Assembly: GCF_012276985.1 (NCBI RefSeq)
Contig: NZ_JAAXMM010000005.1
Span: 248,001 to 312,000, forward strand
Direction of reading: 5' to 3'
Source: Agrobacterium sp. a22-2
Lineage (GTDB): Bacteria > Pseudomonadota > Alphaproteobacteria > Rhizobiales > Rhizobiaceae
Length of the DNA: 64,000 nucleotides
Within the stretch, counting starts at the first letter, position 1, and each line of letters opens with the position of its first letter. Below the pieces are notes generated by a model. It saw only the letters and a program-made list of their open reading frames with translations. It had not been told where the DNA came from and did not search any database. Shown in pieces: positions 9,048 through 18,591 of the stretch. The translations under genes and the position numbers were made by a program.

Positions 9048-10179
9048 TCAGGCGATGTCGTCGACCGCCGCATCCGCGCCGCCGCTGATGCGGTGGGCGA
9101 GTGCCGCCTCCATGAACTCGTTGAGGTCGCCATTCAGCACGTCATCGGGTGCCGAGCTTTCAACGCCGGTGCGCAGATCCTTGACCATCTGGTAAGGCTG
9201 CAGCACGTAGGAGCGGATCTGGTGTCCCCAGCCGATATCGGTCTTGGATGCGGCTTCGGCATTGGCCGCCTCTTCCCGCTTCATCAGTTCGGCCTCGTAC
9301 ATGCGGGCACGCAACATGTCCCAGGCCTTGGCCTTGTTCTTGTGCTGCGAGCGCTCCTGCTGGCACTGCACCACGATCCCGGTCGGAATGTGGGTGATGC
9401 GCACGGCGGAGTCGGTGGTGTTGACGTGCTGGCCACCGGCACCGGATGAACGATAGGTGTCGATCCGGCAATCGCTCTCGTTGATCTCGATCTGGATCGA
9501 GTCATCAACGACGGGATAGACCCAGACGGAGGAGAAGGACGTGTGGCGACGGGCGTTGCTGTCATAGGGCGAGATGCGCACCAGGCGGTGGACACCGGAT
9601 TCGGTCTTCATCCAACCATAGGCATTGTGACCCTTGACCTGCACCGTGGCCGACTTGATGCCGGCTTCTTCGCCGTCATGCAGTTCCATGATCTCGACCT
9701 TGAAGCCCCGCTTTTCGGCCCAGCGCATATACATGCGCAGCAGCATGTTGGCCCAGTCCTGGCTTTCGGTGCCGCCGGCCCCGGAATGGACTTCGAAATA
9801 ACAGTCGTTGCCATCGGCCTCGCCCGACAGCATGGCCTCGACCTGCAGCCGCCCGGATTCCGACTTCAGCGCCTTCAGCGCATCCTCGGCCTCCTTGACG
9901 ATGCCGGCATCGCCCTCTTCCTCGCCAAGCTCGATCAGCTCGATATTGTCGTTCAGCTGGCGCTCCAGCATCTTGACGCCATTGATGCCGTCTTCCAGCT
10001 GCTGGCGCTCGCGCATGAGCTTCTGAGCTTCCGCGGCATCGTTCCACAGGTTGGGATCTTCAGCCTTGTTGTTCAACCAGTCCAGTCGTCTTATCGCCTG
10101 GTCCCAGTCAAAGATGCCTCCTCAGCAGGCTTACGGCCTGCTTGATGTCATCGACAATATTCTCGATCTCGGTCCGCAT
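9048..10179 (-). CDS. prfB: Peptide chain release factor 2, with programmed +1 frameshift
   Basis: RF2 recognises UGA and UAA stops and triggers peptide release. The frame 0 segment starts at the ATG ending at 10179 and encodes 23 residues ([19 protein letters not shown]...), then meets an in-frame TGA at 10110-10108. Skipping one base there continues in the long frame ([11 protein letters not shown]...), giving about 376 residues, normal for RF2. The catalytic GGQ motif is present in [17 protein letters not shown]. The frame break is the autoregulatory device known from E. coli prfB, not an error. Confidence 0.95.
10107..10122 (-). promoter_or_regulatory. Programmed frameshift signal in prfB
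   Basis: The minus strand reads AGGAGGCATCTTTGAC. A Shine-Dalgarno-like AGGAGG lies three bases before the slippery CTT, followed by TGA and C. Spacing and order match the E. coli signal. When RF2 is scarce the ribosome slips +1 at CTT, so the cell makes more RF2. Confidence 0.93.
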
Positions 10180-10278
10180 ACTATCCTGTTTCTCAAGTTT
10201 GGAACTTCACGTGGCCCCGTGAATAGTGGCGCGCGCCGCGGATGTAAAGAGCCGCGGTGCGTCGCTTTGCGGGGGGTG

Positions 10279-12735
10279 TCAGAACAGGCCCGGCGTGCCC
10301 GATTGCACGGCCTGATTGGCCTGCGGCGAGGTGCGCAGGATTTCTTCGGGCGCCATGTAGCCTTCCATGCCGATGACGGAGAAGGTGTCGGCCGGACCGG
10401 TGCCGGGCTTGAAGGCCTCGATGATGGTATCCGGCTCGCCGTCCATGGCCTGCATGCCCGTCTTGCGGTTGACGGGGATCAGCTGCATGCCGTCCGGCAC
10501 CCGGAACTTGGTTGGCGGCGTGCCGGCGATGGCGGCCTGCATGAACTCGTTGAAAACCGGTGCCGGCAGCGAGCCGCCCGTCGAACCGCGACCCAGCGGT
10601 GCCGGCGTGTCGAAACCCATATAGAGGCCGGCCACCAGGTTGGGCGTATAACCGACGAACCAGGCATCCTTTTCGTCATTGGTCGTGCCGGTCTTGCCGG
10701 CCACCGGCCGATCGAGCTTGATCTTGCCGGCCGCCGTGCCGCGCAGCACGACGCCTTCCATCATCGAGGTGATCTGGTAGGAGGTCATCGGATCGAGCAC
10801 CTGCTCGCGATTGTCGACGATGTTGGGCTCTTCCTGGCCTTCCCAGCCGCTGGCGTTGCAGCCTTCGCAGACCCGCTCCTCATGCCGGAAAATGGTCTTG
10901 CCGTAACGGTCCTGGATACGGTCGATCAGTGTCGGCTTGATCTGCTTGCCGCCATTGGCGAGCACCGCATAGGCCGAGACCATGCGCATGACGGTGGTCT
11001 CGCCGGAGCCGAGCGACATGGCGAGGACCGGGTTCATCTTGTCGTAGATGCCGAAACGTTCGGCATATTCCGCCACCAGGTTCATGCCCATGTCGTTGGC
11101 AAGGCGCACGGTCATCAGGTTTCGCGATTTCTCGATGCCGAGGCGCAGGGTCGAGGGACCAGCCGAGCCGCCGCCGTAGTTCTGCGGCCGCCAGACCTGC
11201 CCGCCGGAGACGAACTCGATCGGCGCGTCGAGGATGACGGAGGCAGGCGTGTAGCCATTGTCGAGCGCAGCCGCATAGACGAAGGGCTTGAACGACGAAC
11301 CGGGCTGGCGCATCGCCTGGGTGGCGCGATTAAACTCCGACTGCGAATAGGAGAACCCGCCGACCAGCGCCAGGACGCGACCGGTATGGGGATCCATGGC
11401 GACCAGGCCGCCCTGCACCTTCGGTGGCTGGCGCAAGCGATAGCGGCCGGAATTTTCGCCGCCAACCGGCTCGACGAAGACGACATCGCCGGGTGCCAGA
11501 ACACCATCCGGCGACTTTGCCGTCTTGCGGTCGCCCTTGCCCGAACGGTAGGCCCATTCCATGTCGTCGGCAGCAATCGTGCCGGTCGTGCGCTCTGCGG
11601 CCACCTTGCCACCGGCTTCCTTGGCCGGCTGCAGGCCGATATCGACGGAACTCTTGGAGACGGCGAGCACAACGGCCAGCTTCCATTCCGGCACGTCGGC
11701 AAGGGCTGCCACTTCGGCGAGCGGCGTGCCCCAATCGGAACCGACCGGGATCTGCTTGACGGGGCCGCGATAGCCACGCTTCTCGTCATAGGCCACGAGA
11801 CCCGCCTGAAGCGCCTTGCGGGCTTCGATCTGCATCTTCGGATCCAGCGAGGTGCGAACCGACAGACCGCCTTCGTAGAGAGCCTTGTCGCCATATTTCT
11901 CGATGATCTGCCGGCGAACTTCCTCGGCGAAATAATCCGAGGCAAACAGCGAAGAGCCGCTGCGGCGCAGCGTGATGCCGAGCGGCTGCTGCTTGGCGTC
12001 GTCGCCGTCGGCCTTGCTGACGAATCCGTTCTCGACCATGCGGTCGATCACCCAGTTGCGGCGCTCGGTGGCAGCCTCCGGATGACGGAATGGATGGTAG
12101 TTCGACGGGCCTTTCGGCAGGGCGGCGAGATAGGCGGTCTCGGCGATGGTCAGTTCGGTAACGGATTTGTCGAAATAGGTGAGCGCCGCGCCGGCGATGC
12201 CGTAGGAGTTCAGGCCGAAGAAGATTTCGTTCAGATAGAGTTCGAGGATCTTGTCCTTCGAATAGGTCTGCTCGATGCGGAACGACAGGATGGCTTCCTT
12301 GACCTTGCGGTCGATCGTCTGGTCGGCACTCAGCAGGAAGTTCTTGGCCACCTGCTGGGTGATGGTCGAGGCACCGACCGGGCGGCGGCCCGAGCCGAAA
12401 TTCTGCAGGTTGACCAGGATCGCCCGGCCAAGGCCATAGATATCGACGCCGGGATGATTGTAGAAATTCTTGTCTTCGGCCGACAGGAAGGCCGCCTTGA
12501 CACGATCGGGAATGGCCTGGATCGGCAGGAACAGCCGGCGCTCACGGGCATATTCGGCCATCAGTGCACCATTGCCGGCATGGATACGGGTCGTGACCGG
12601 CGGCGCGTAGCTGCTCAGCACTTCATAGTCCGGCAGATCCTTCGTCACGCCAGCCAGATAGATCGCCGCGACAACAGCGACGCCCAGGGCAAGAACGGAG
12701 GCAAGTCCGAAGAGATATCCAATTAATCTTATCAT
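10279..12735 (-). CDS. mrcA: Penicillin-binding protein 1A (class A PBP)
   Basis: This 818-residue bifunctional enzyme polymerises and crosslinks peptidoglycan. After one N-terminal membrane anchor (about 4-28) the glycosyltransferase domain has the catalytic SAEDKNFYNHPG (E87 region) and STITQQVAKN. The transpeptidase domain shows SSFK (480-483), SRN (537-539) and KTGTTND (681-687). An inserted domain lies between them (about 320-445), as in other proteobacterial PBP1A. The start MIRLIGYLFG is the ATG closest to the anchor. The amidase gene lies upstream on the same strand. Confidence 0.95.
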   Translation of the reverse strand: MIRLIGYLFGLASVLALGVAVVAAIYLAGVTKDLPDYEVLSSYAPPVTTRIHAGNGALMAEYARERRLFLPIQAIPDRVKAAFLSAEDKNFYNHPGVDIYGLGRAILVNLQNFGSGRRPVGASTITQQVAKNFLLSADQTIDRKVKEAILSFRIEQTYSKDKILELYLNEIFFGLNSYGIAGAALTYFDKSVTELTIAETAYLAALPKGPSNYHPFRHPEAATERRNWVIDRMVENGFVSKADGDDAKQQPLGITLRRSGSSLFASDYFAEEVRRQIIEKYGDKALYEGGLSVRTSLDPKMQIEARKALQAGLVAYDEKRGYRGPVKQIPVGSDWGTPLAEVAALADVPEWKLAVVLAVSKSSVDIGLQPAKEAGGKVAAERTTGTIAADDMEWAYRSGKGDRKTAKSPDGVLAPGDVVFVEPVGGENSGRYRLRQPPKVQGGLVAMDPHTGRVLALVGGFSYSQSEFNRATQAMRQPGSSFKPFVYAAALDNGYTPASVILDAPIEFVSGGQVWRPQNYGGGSAGPSTLRLGIEKSRNLMTVRLANDMGMNLVAEYAERFGIYDKMNPVLAMSLGSGETTVMRMVSAYAVLANGGKQIKPTLIDRIQDRYGKTIFRHEERVCEGCNASGWEGQEEPNIVDNREQVLDPMTSYQITSMMEGVVLRGTAAGKIKLDRPVAGKTGTTNDEKDAWFVGYTPNLVAGLYMGFDTPAPLGRGSTGGSLPAPVFNEFMQAAIAGTPPTKFRVPDGMQLIPVNRKTGMQAMDGEPDTIIEAFKPGTGPADTFSVIGMEGYMAPEEILRTSPQANQAVQSGTPGLF

Positions 12736-12970
12736 GGTCCAGCTACCGGCAATTGCTTTCAGGTCGGCGCGCGATCCAGAACATCGCACATCTCTTGGCG
12801 TTTTGCACACAGTGCCAGCGAAGGCAAGGCGCTGAGGCTTCGGGCGAACCTGACGTTTTCAGTCTAAGTCCCTGTTGTTCCGGTGTAACGGCCCGAATGT
12901 GAGGAAAATAGGGCCATATGAAACATAGTCACAACTCTTGCCATATGGAACCGGACGACGCCGGCCGGCT

Positions 12971-14233
12971 TCAGCCGCCATTGGCGACGACCGGAGCCCG
13001 GTACCGCCGCACGGCTTCGGTCAGAAGATCGGCGATCCTTACCCGCCACGCCTCGTCGAGCAGCAGCTTCTCATCTTCCTTGTTGGACAGGAAGCCCAGT
13101 TCGAGCAGCACGGACGGCACGTCATGGGCCTGCAGAACCTGGAATCCGGCATAACGGTGCGGATTGTTGATCAGCGCCACCTGGCCCTCGAAGGAGGACA
13201 CCACCGATTTCGCCATGGCGATCGAGAAGGCCTGGGTCTCGCGCCGCGTCAGGTCGATGAGAATGTCGGTCACTTCGGCCGGTTCGGTGGTCCGGGCAAC
13301 CCCGCCCACGTCGTCGGACAGGTTCTCGCGTTCGGCAAGCGCGGCTGCCATATGGTCGGATGCGGTATCGGAAATGGTATAGACGGTCGCGCCGCGGATA
13401 TTGGCCTGGCGCAGGGTGTCGGCATGCAGCGAGACCAGCAGATTGGCACCCCCCTGGCGTGCAAGCGTCACCCGTTCGGACAGGGACAGGAAATCGTCCT
13501 TGTCTCGGGTCAGGAACGCCTTGATGCCCGGCTCCTTGTTGAGCCGTTCGGCCAGGATCCTGGCGAAGGCGAGGGTAATGTCCTTTTCCACCGCTTTGGA
13601 GGCAGCGCCCGTCGCGCCGGCATCGATGCCGCCATGGCCGGCGTCGACGGCAACCACGAAATCGCCGGAATGGGCCGGGTTCGGCACCTCGACGCGATCA
13701 CCGCGCGTCACTGATGCCGGCGCCGCCTGCTCCCAGACCTGGCCCTTGACCAGGCTGGCGAAGACGGCGTCGGTGGCCATCTCGGCGTCCAGAACCAGGC
13801 GAAAGCCCTTGCCGGTCTCGTCTGGCTGTATTTCGCTGAGGACGAGGCGGGCGGGCTTTGCCGTCGTCAGAACGATCCGGGCACTCGATGCGTCGATTGC
13901 TCCATAGCGGATGTCCTCGAACAGACCGTGCGCCGCCAGATCGTCTGCGGCAAAGCCGAAAGCGGTTGCCGGCAGGTCGACGACGATGCGATCGGGCTTG
14001 GCGATATAGCGCACCTGGAAATCGGGCTTGCGGTCAAAATCGATGACGATGCGGGTACGTGCCTTGTCCCCGGCAATGCGCGCGCCGTAGGCGACAAGCG
14101 GCGTTTCCTCCGCCGCGACGGCGGCCAAAACGGGCGTGTGCAGAAAAGCAACAGCCAGGCACAGCATGGCTATGGCCCGCGTTCCGACTGCGGCAAGCGC
14201 GCCTCCGCCTGCCCTTACCCGGTTAGAAAACAT
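12971..14233 (-). CDS. Periplasmic N-acetylmuramoyl-L-alanine amidase (AmiC type)
   Basis: A 420-residue zinc amidase that cleaves the amide bond between MurNAc and the stem peptide, mainly during cell separation. The signal sequence occupies about 1-42. An AMIN domain follows (about 45-165), which targets the septum and peptidoglycan. The catalytic Amidase_3 domain (about 195-415) has VVAVDAGHGGIDAG, LLVSLHAD and VLLELGFLSNKED, providing zinc ligands and the catalytic glutamate. The reading frame extends upstream, but the ATG at 14233 gives a normal length and puts the signal sequence at the N-terminus. Confidence 0.9.
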   Translation of the reverse strand: MFSNRVRAGGGALAAVGTRAIAMLCLAVAFLHTPVLAAVAAEETPLVAYGARIAGDKARTRIVIDFDRKPDFQVRYIAKPDRIVVDLPATAFGFAADDLAAHGLFEDIRYGAIDASSARIVLTTAKPARLVLSEIQPDETGKGFRLVLDAEMATDAVFASLVKGQVWEQAAPASVTRGDRVEVPNPAHSGDFVVAVDAGHGGIDAGATGAASKAVEKDITLAFARILAERLNKEPGIKAFLTRDKDDFLSLSERVTLARQGGANLLVSLHADTLRQANIRGATVYTISDTASDHMAAALAERENLSDDVGGVARTTEPAEVTDILIDLTRRETQAFSIAMAKSVVSSFEGQVALINNPHRYAGFQVLQAHDVPSVLLELGFLSNKEDEKLLLDEAWRVRIADLLTEAVRRYRAPVVANGG

Positions 14234-14913
14234 GCGCCCGACCCGTTCCGCCACAGTCCCGCCTATGATCGCCAGTTTGCCCCATAACCCATACCAAATT
14301 GCAAATCCAACGCAGACCGGTCCGTCGGCACTGCGCGGGCAGCGAATCAACGGCCTGAAGCGTCCGCCCGGACGTGCTTCATGTCGCGATTCGGCTCTTG
14401 CCGCTAATGCCGCTGAATTTATCAATATTATGGCGCTTTTGGGTTTCCTCTTGCCATTGTGACAGAGAAAACATACAACGCAAATGAGGGTTAAAAGTGT
14501 TGACGGGATAGAATCAGCGCGACGGCTGCCAACCGATTTAGGATTGGCGCCATATGTCCGGTTTTTCATCCGCCGCTATTGCACTTTTGTCCTGAAACTG
14601 GATCCAAAGCCGGCACAGGCCGGCGGCAGTACTGGGTGGGCAACCACCAAACGCTCTCCAGAGCATTCATCGGGCCCCGACGGGCCTTTGGCAATTGTCG
14701 TTCTCGTTTGGTCTTTGATGTCGTCGCAGCAGGTTTCGTTTCAAGTCAGCAGGCTTAGGGATTTCACCATCCCGGACGCTGTGCGGCTGCTGCCCCTGAC
14801 ACCCAACCAGCCGCGAGCATTCATATCCGGCGCCTCTTTTCCAAGGGTCTATCCGCTCTGCATTCACCAGGCGGCTTCTCACCTTCGCGGTCGCGCCGAG
14901 GAGCACAGCTTAA
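14234..14913. other. Long non-coding spacer between the amidase and rne
   Basis: These 680 bases separate divergent genes. The amidase side (about 14400-14500) is A/T-richer and probably holds promoters, and a TTGACG hexamer is at 14500-14505. The rne-proximal 400 bases are GC-rich with several short stem-loops. RNase E messages in other bacteria have long leaders through which the enzyme controls its own mRNA, so a similar leader is likely here (inference). An open frame across the second half overlaps the rne start out of frame and has no recognisable protein. Confidence 0.5.
14758..14773 (+). other. Short stem-loop in the presumed rne leader
   Basis: GGGAT and ATCCC pair around a six-base loop, about 140 bases upstream of the rne start codon. 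It is one of several small hairpins in this leader and is listed as a possible landmark only. Confidence 0.3.
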
Positions 14914-17814
14914 ATGGCAGACAAAATGCTTATCGACGCGTCTCACGAAGAAGAGACGCGGGTCGTTGTCGTACGCGGTAATCGGATAGAAGAATTCGAT
15001 TTCGAGTCCCAGCACAAGAAACAGATCCGCGGCAATATCTATCTGGCAAAGGTAACGCGGGTCGAGCCCTCTCTCCAGGCCGCCTTTGTCGATTACGGCG
15101 GCAATCGCCACGGCTTCCTGGCCTTCGCCGAAATCCACCCCGATTATTACCAGATCCCGCTGGCCGACCGGCAGGCTCTTTTGAGGGCCGAAGCGGAAGA
15201 ACAGCGCAAGGACGACGAAGGCGATTTCGACAATCGCACGGTCGACCTCTCCAAGGCCGAACAGCCGGACCTGTCGCCGCCTCAGCCCGCCATCGCCGTG
15301 GAAGAAATCGCCTCCGAGGAGCCGGTTGTCACGGCAGCCGTGGAAGAGGCCGCAACGAAGCCGAAGCCGCGCCGCGCCAGAAAGCCCCGCAAGAAGGCCG
15401 GCGAGACCGAGGAGCAGGCAACTGCCGAAGCGTCCGAACCGGCATCCGCCGAGGCGTCTGAACCTGCGGCCGACAGCGAGACCGGCCCGGCCGAAGACGA
15501 TGACGGCAACGGTCGTGGTGGCATGGCCGCCGTGGTCGAGACCGATTTCATTTCCGAGGAAGCCGGCGGCGGACGCCGCGGCCGGGGCGGCGATGACGAC
15601 GACTTCGACGACGAGGACGAAGGCGAGAAGGAAGTCATCGAGAATGTCGGCGCCGAAGATGCGATGGAAGAGGTTCCCGACCGGGTCCGCCGCACGCCGC
15701 GCAAGCAGTATCGTATCCAGGAAGTCATCAAGCGCCGGCAGATCCTGCTTGTGCAGGTCGCCAAGGAAGAGCGCGGCAACAAGGGCGCGGCTCTGACCAC
15801 CTATCTGTCGCTCGCCGGCCGTTATTCGGTCCTGATGCCCAACACGGCACGAGGCGGCGGCATTTCCCGCAAGATCACCCAGCCGACCGACCGCAAGCGC
15901 CTGAAGGAAATCGCCCGCGATCTCGAAGTGCCGTTGGGCATGGGCGTGATCCTGCGCACCGCCGGCGCCAACCGCACCAAGGTCGAGATCAAGCGCGACT
16001 TCGAATACCTGATGCGCCTGTGGGAAAACGTCCGCACGCTGACGCTGAACTCCACTGCCCCCTGCCTCGTCTATGAAGAAGGCAGCCTGATCAAGCGCTC
16101 GATCCGCGACCTTTACAACAAGGACATCAGCGAGATCGTCGTGGCCGGCGAGGAAGGCTATCGTGAAGCGAAAGACTTCATGAAGATGCTGATGCCGAGC
16201 CATGCCAAGGTGGTTCAGCCCTATCGCGATATTCACCCGATCTTCTCGCGCTCGGGCATCGAAGCCCAGCTCGACCGCATGCTGCAGCCGCAGGTGACGC
16301 TGAAGTCGGGCGGCTACATCATCATCAACCAGACCGAAGCGCTGGTTGCCATCGACGTCAACTCCGGCCGTTCGACCCGCGAATATTCGATCGAGGACAC
16401 GGCGCTCCAGACCAACCTGGAAGCGGCGGAAGAAGTGGCCCGCCAGCTGCGTCTGCGCGACCTTGCCGGCCTGATCGTCATCGACTTCATCGACATGGAG
16501 GAAAAGCGCAACAACCGCTCCGTCGAGAAGAAGCTCAAGGATTGCCTGAAGAACGACCGCGCCCGCATCCAGGTCGGCCGTATCTCGCATTTCGGCCTTC
16601 TGGAGATGTCGCGCCAGCGCATCCGCGCCAGCGTTCTGGAATCCACGACCCAGGTCTGCCCGCATTGCGCCGGCACAGGCCTGATCCGCTCGCAGTCGTC
16701 GGTTGCCCTGCATGTGCTGCGCGGCATCGAGGAATTCCTGCTGAAGAGCACGACGCACGACATCACCGTGCGCACGACGCCAGAGACGGCCCTTTACATT
16801 CTCAACCAGAAGCGCGGCACGATCGTCGACTATGAGAACCGCTTCGGCGTTTCGATCGTCATCGAAGCCGATGCCAATGTCGGCGCGCAGCATTTTGCCG
16901 TCGAGCGTGGCGAAGCCGTCGAGAACCCGGTCAAGGTCGAAACCCTTCTGCAATTCGTACCGGAACCGGAAGAAGAAGAAGACGTCATCATCGAGATCGA
17001 TGAGGAAGAGGACGACGAAATCATCGACGCACCGGCCGCGGCACCGAAGGCAGCCGTTGCTGCTGAATCAAGCGATGACAGCGCGGGACGCAAGCGCAAG
17101 CGCCGCCGCCGTCGCCGGGGCAAGAATGGCCAGCAGCCGGGCGATACCGCAAACACCCTGCAGTCGGCCTCCGACGAGGACGACGACGGGGACGCCGATG
17201 ACGAGGATGGCAGCGACGAGGCCGATGAGGCCGTAAGCGGTGCCGAGGCTCAGGACGACACATCCGAAGAGGGTCAGAAGCGCAAGCGCCGTCGCCGCGG
17301 CAAGCGCGGTGGCCGTCGCAACCGTCCGGAAGACGAGATCTCGGCCGACGGCGAAGCCGGCGCCTCTGAGGACGGTGACGATGCGGAAACGCAGGCCGAG
17401 CTGATCGAGGACGCCGTCGTCGAAAGTGTTGCTGCGGCCCAGCCGGCCATGGCAGCCGTGGAAGCGATCGAAGGCGTCGCGCCGGCCAAGCCGCGCCGGA
17501 CCCGCAAGGCCAAGGGTGCCCCCTCGCCCGTCGAGGAACCGGTGATCGAGGACGTCGCACCGCAGGCGGCACCGGAAGAGGTCGTGGTGGCCGCCGAAGC
17601 ACTCTCGGCTGACACACCGGCTCCCGTCGAACCGCCTGTTGCTGCAGCCCCGGTAGCCGAGCAACCGGCCGCCGTCGAAGACGACAAGCCGGTCCGTGCC
17701 AATCGCCAGTCCAATGTCAGCTCGTCGGAACCTGTCGTGACATCGGGCGCGACGGATGGCGAAGCACCGAAGCCCAAGAAGGGCGGCTGGTGGCAGAAGC
17801 GCGGCTTCCTGTAG
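14914..17814 (+). CDS. rne: Ribonuclease E
   Basis: This 966-residue endoribonuclease organises the RNA degradosome and processes rRNA and tRNA. The S1 domain starts at about residue 36 (GNIYLAKVTRVEPSLQAAFVDYG). A highly acidic insertion (about 92-262) interrupts it before it resumes at KYRIQEVIKRRQ. The catalytic DNase I-like region has VAIDVNSG (about 478) and VIDFIDM (about 522). The zinc-link VCPHCAGTG is near 581. The C-terminal 300 residues alternate acidic and arginine-rich blocks, typical of scaffold regions, and end in GWWQKRGFL. GAGGAG precedes the ATG. Confidence 0.96.
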   Translation: MADKMLIDASHEEETRVVVVRGNRIEEFDFESQHKKQIRGNIYLAKVTRVEPSLQAAFVDYGGNRHGFLAFAEIHPDYYQIPLADRQALLRAEAEEQRKDDEGDFDNRTVDLSKAEQPDLSPPQPAIAVEEIASEEPVVTAAVEEAATKPKPRRARKPRKKAGETEEQATAEASEPASAEASEPAADSETGPAEDDDGNGRGGMAAVVETDFISEEAGGGRRGRGGDDDDFDDEDEGEKEVIENVGAEDAMEEVPDRVRRTPRKQYRIQEVIKRRQILLVQVAKEERGNKGAALTTYLSLAGRYSVLMPNTARGGGISRKITQPTDRKRLKEIARDLEVPLGMGVILRTAGANRTKVEIKRDFEYLMRLWENVRTLTLNSTAPCLVYEEGSLIKRSIRDLYNKDISEIVVAGEEGYREAKDFMKMLMPSHAKVVQPYRDIHPIFSRSGIEAQLDRMLQPQVTLKSGGYIIINQTEALVAIDVNSGRSTREYSIEDTALQTNLEAAEEVARQLRLRDLAGLIVIDFIDMEEKRNNRSVEKKLKDCLKNDRARIQVGRISHFGLLEMSRQRIRASVLESTTQVCPHCAGTGLIRSQSSVALHVLRGIEEFLLKSTTHDITVRTTPETALYILNQKRGTIVDYENRFGVSIVIEADANVGAQHFAVERGEAVENPVKVETLLQFVPEPEEEEDVIIEIDEEEDDEIIDAPAAAPKAAVAAESSDDSAGRKRKRRRRRRGKNGQQPGDTANTLQSASDEDDDGDADDEDGSDEADEAVSGAEAQDDTSEEGQKRKRRRRGKRGGRRNRPEDEISADGEAGASEDGDDAETQAELIEDAVVESVAAAQPAMAAVEAIEGVAPAKPRRTRKAKGAPSPVEEPVIEDVAPQAAPEEVVVAAEALSADTPAPVEPPVAAAPVAEQPAAVEDDKPVRANRQSNVSSSEPVVTSGATDGEAPKPKKGGWWQKRGFL

Positions 17815-17842
17815 GCCGCCCGCCACATCTTGAATAAAGACG

Positions 17843-17872
17843 AACGGCCGCGTCAGTGACGCGGCCGTTTTG
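17843..17872. terminator. Terminator shared by rne and a converging GNAT gene
   Basis: AACGGCCGCGTCA and TGACGCGGCCGTT form a near-perfect long stem with a minimal loop, followed by TTTTGCTTT on the plus strand. It lies 28 bases past the rne stop and could also stop the acetyltransferase transcript from the other side. Confidence 0.85.
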
Positions 17873-17916
17873 CTTTGGGCGCATTGCTCAAGGGAAGAGA
17901 ATGGCCAAGACGGCAG

Positions 17917-18468
17917 CTATGACGACGGCTTGGCCCGCTCCATGACCAATGTCGGATTACCAAAATAGACTGCGTCGGCCTTGTGGACATAGCCGGCCTT
18001 TTCCGCGACGCGCAGGGACGCTGTGTGCTCCGGGTCGAACAGACAGACCGTGTGGCTGCCGGCGATATGTCGATCGGCCCATTGGAGCGCGGCCGTGACC
18101 GCCTCGGTGGCGATGCCCCGGCCGTGTGCAGATGGCACCAGGGCCCAGCCGATCTCCGGAATTCCATCCAGCGGCGGCACGATGTCCCGCTTGAAGTCGG
18201 CGAAACCGACCTCGCCAAGAAAGGCCCCGGTCTCCCGATCTTCCACGACCCAGTAGCCGAAGGATAGGGCCTGCCAATGGCCGATATAGCGCAGCAGCCT
18301 CGACCAGGATTCCGCCCTTGTCGAGGGCTTGCCGGTAATGAAGCGTATCACCCGTTCGTCGGTCCACATGCTTGCTGACGCCTCGAAGTCTCGGACCTCA
18401 TGGCCGCGCATGCGCAGCCTTGCAGTCTCCAGCACAGGCACTGCGGAAAATCGTCCGGCAAGGGTCAT
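17917..18468 (-). CDS. GNAT acetyltransferase, RimJ/RimL type
   Basis: A 183-residue protein of the RimJ/RimL-like GNAT group: ETARLRMRGHEVRDFEA at the start, GYWVVEDRETGAFLGEVGF in the middle strands, and an acetyl-CoA loop near SAHGRGIATEA (R/Q-x-x-G-x-G/A variant). C-terminal SLRVAEKAGYVH is the usual last helix and strand. Such enzymes acetylate N-terminal or small-molecule amines, and the substrate cannot be told from sequence. A strong GGAGG precedes the ATG. Confidence 0.88.
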   Translation of the reverse strand: MTLAGRFSAVPVLETARLRMRGHEVRDFEASASMWTDERVIRFITGKPSTRAESWSRLLRYIGHWQALSFGYWVVEDRETGAFLGEVGFADFKRDIVPPLDGIPEIGWALVPSAHGRGIATEAVTAALQWADRHIAGSHTVCLFDPEHTASLRVAEKAGYVHKADAVYFGNPTLVMERAKPSS

Positions 18469-18591
18469 TCGTCACCTCCACATGTGGATTTCTAGTCTCT
18501 CGGCGGGCCGCTTCACCGGCTGACACATTGAATCAACAGCCTCGAAAACGGAATCCGCAAACCGGGCCAAGTCCTTGAAGCCGAATCCTAT

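Noticed and set aside
9048..10110. prfB as a frameshifted pseudogene
   Set aside because: The frame break coincides with the conserved CTT-TGA-C and internal Shine-Dalgarno signal, so it is programmed.
10051..12726. An 891-codon open frame on the plus strand
   Set aside because: It is the antisense of PBP1A, whose motifs and length are complete. High G+C makes long antisense frames common, and the translation is rich in histidine, arginine and aspartate runs with no domain.
14484..14981. Open frame in the rne leader, 165 codons
   Set aside because: It overlaps the rne start out of frame, lacks a ribosome site and has no coherent protein features.
14821..16953. A 710-codon open frame on the minus strand
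   Set aside because: It is antisense to rne, and its composition mirrors the acidic repeats of RNase E.
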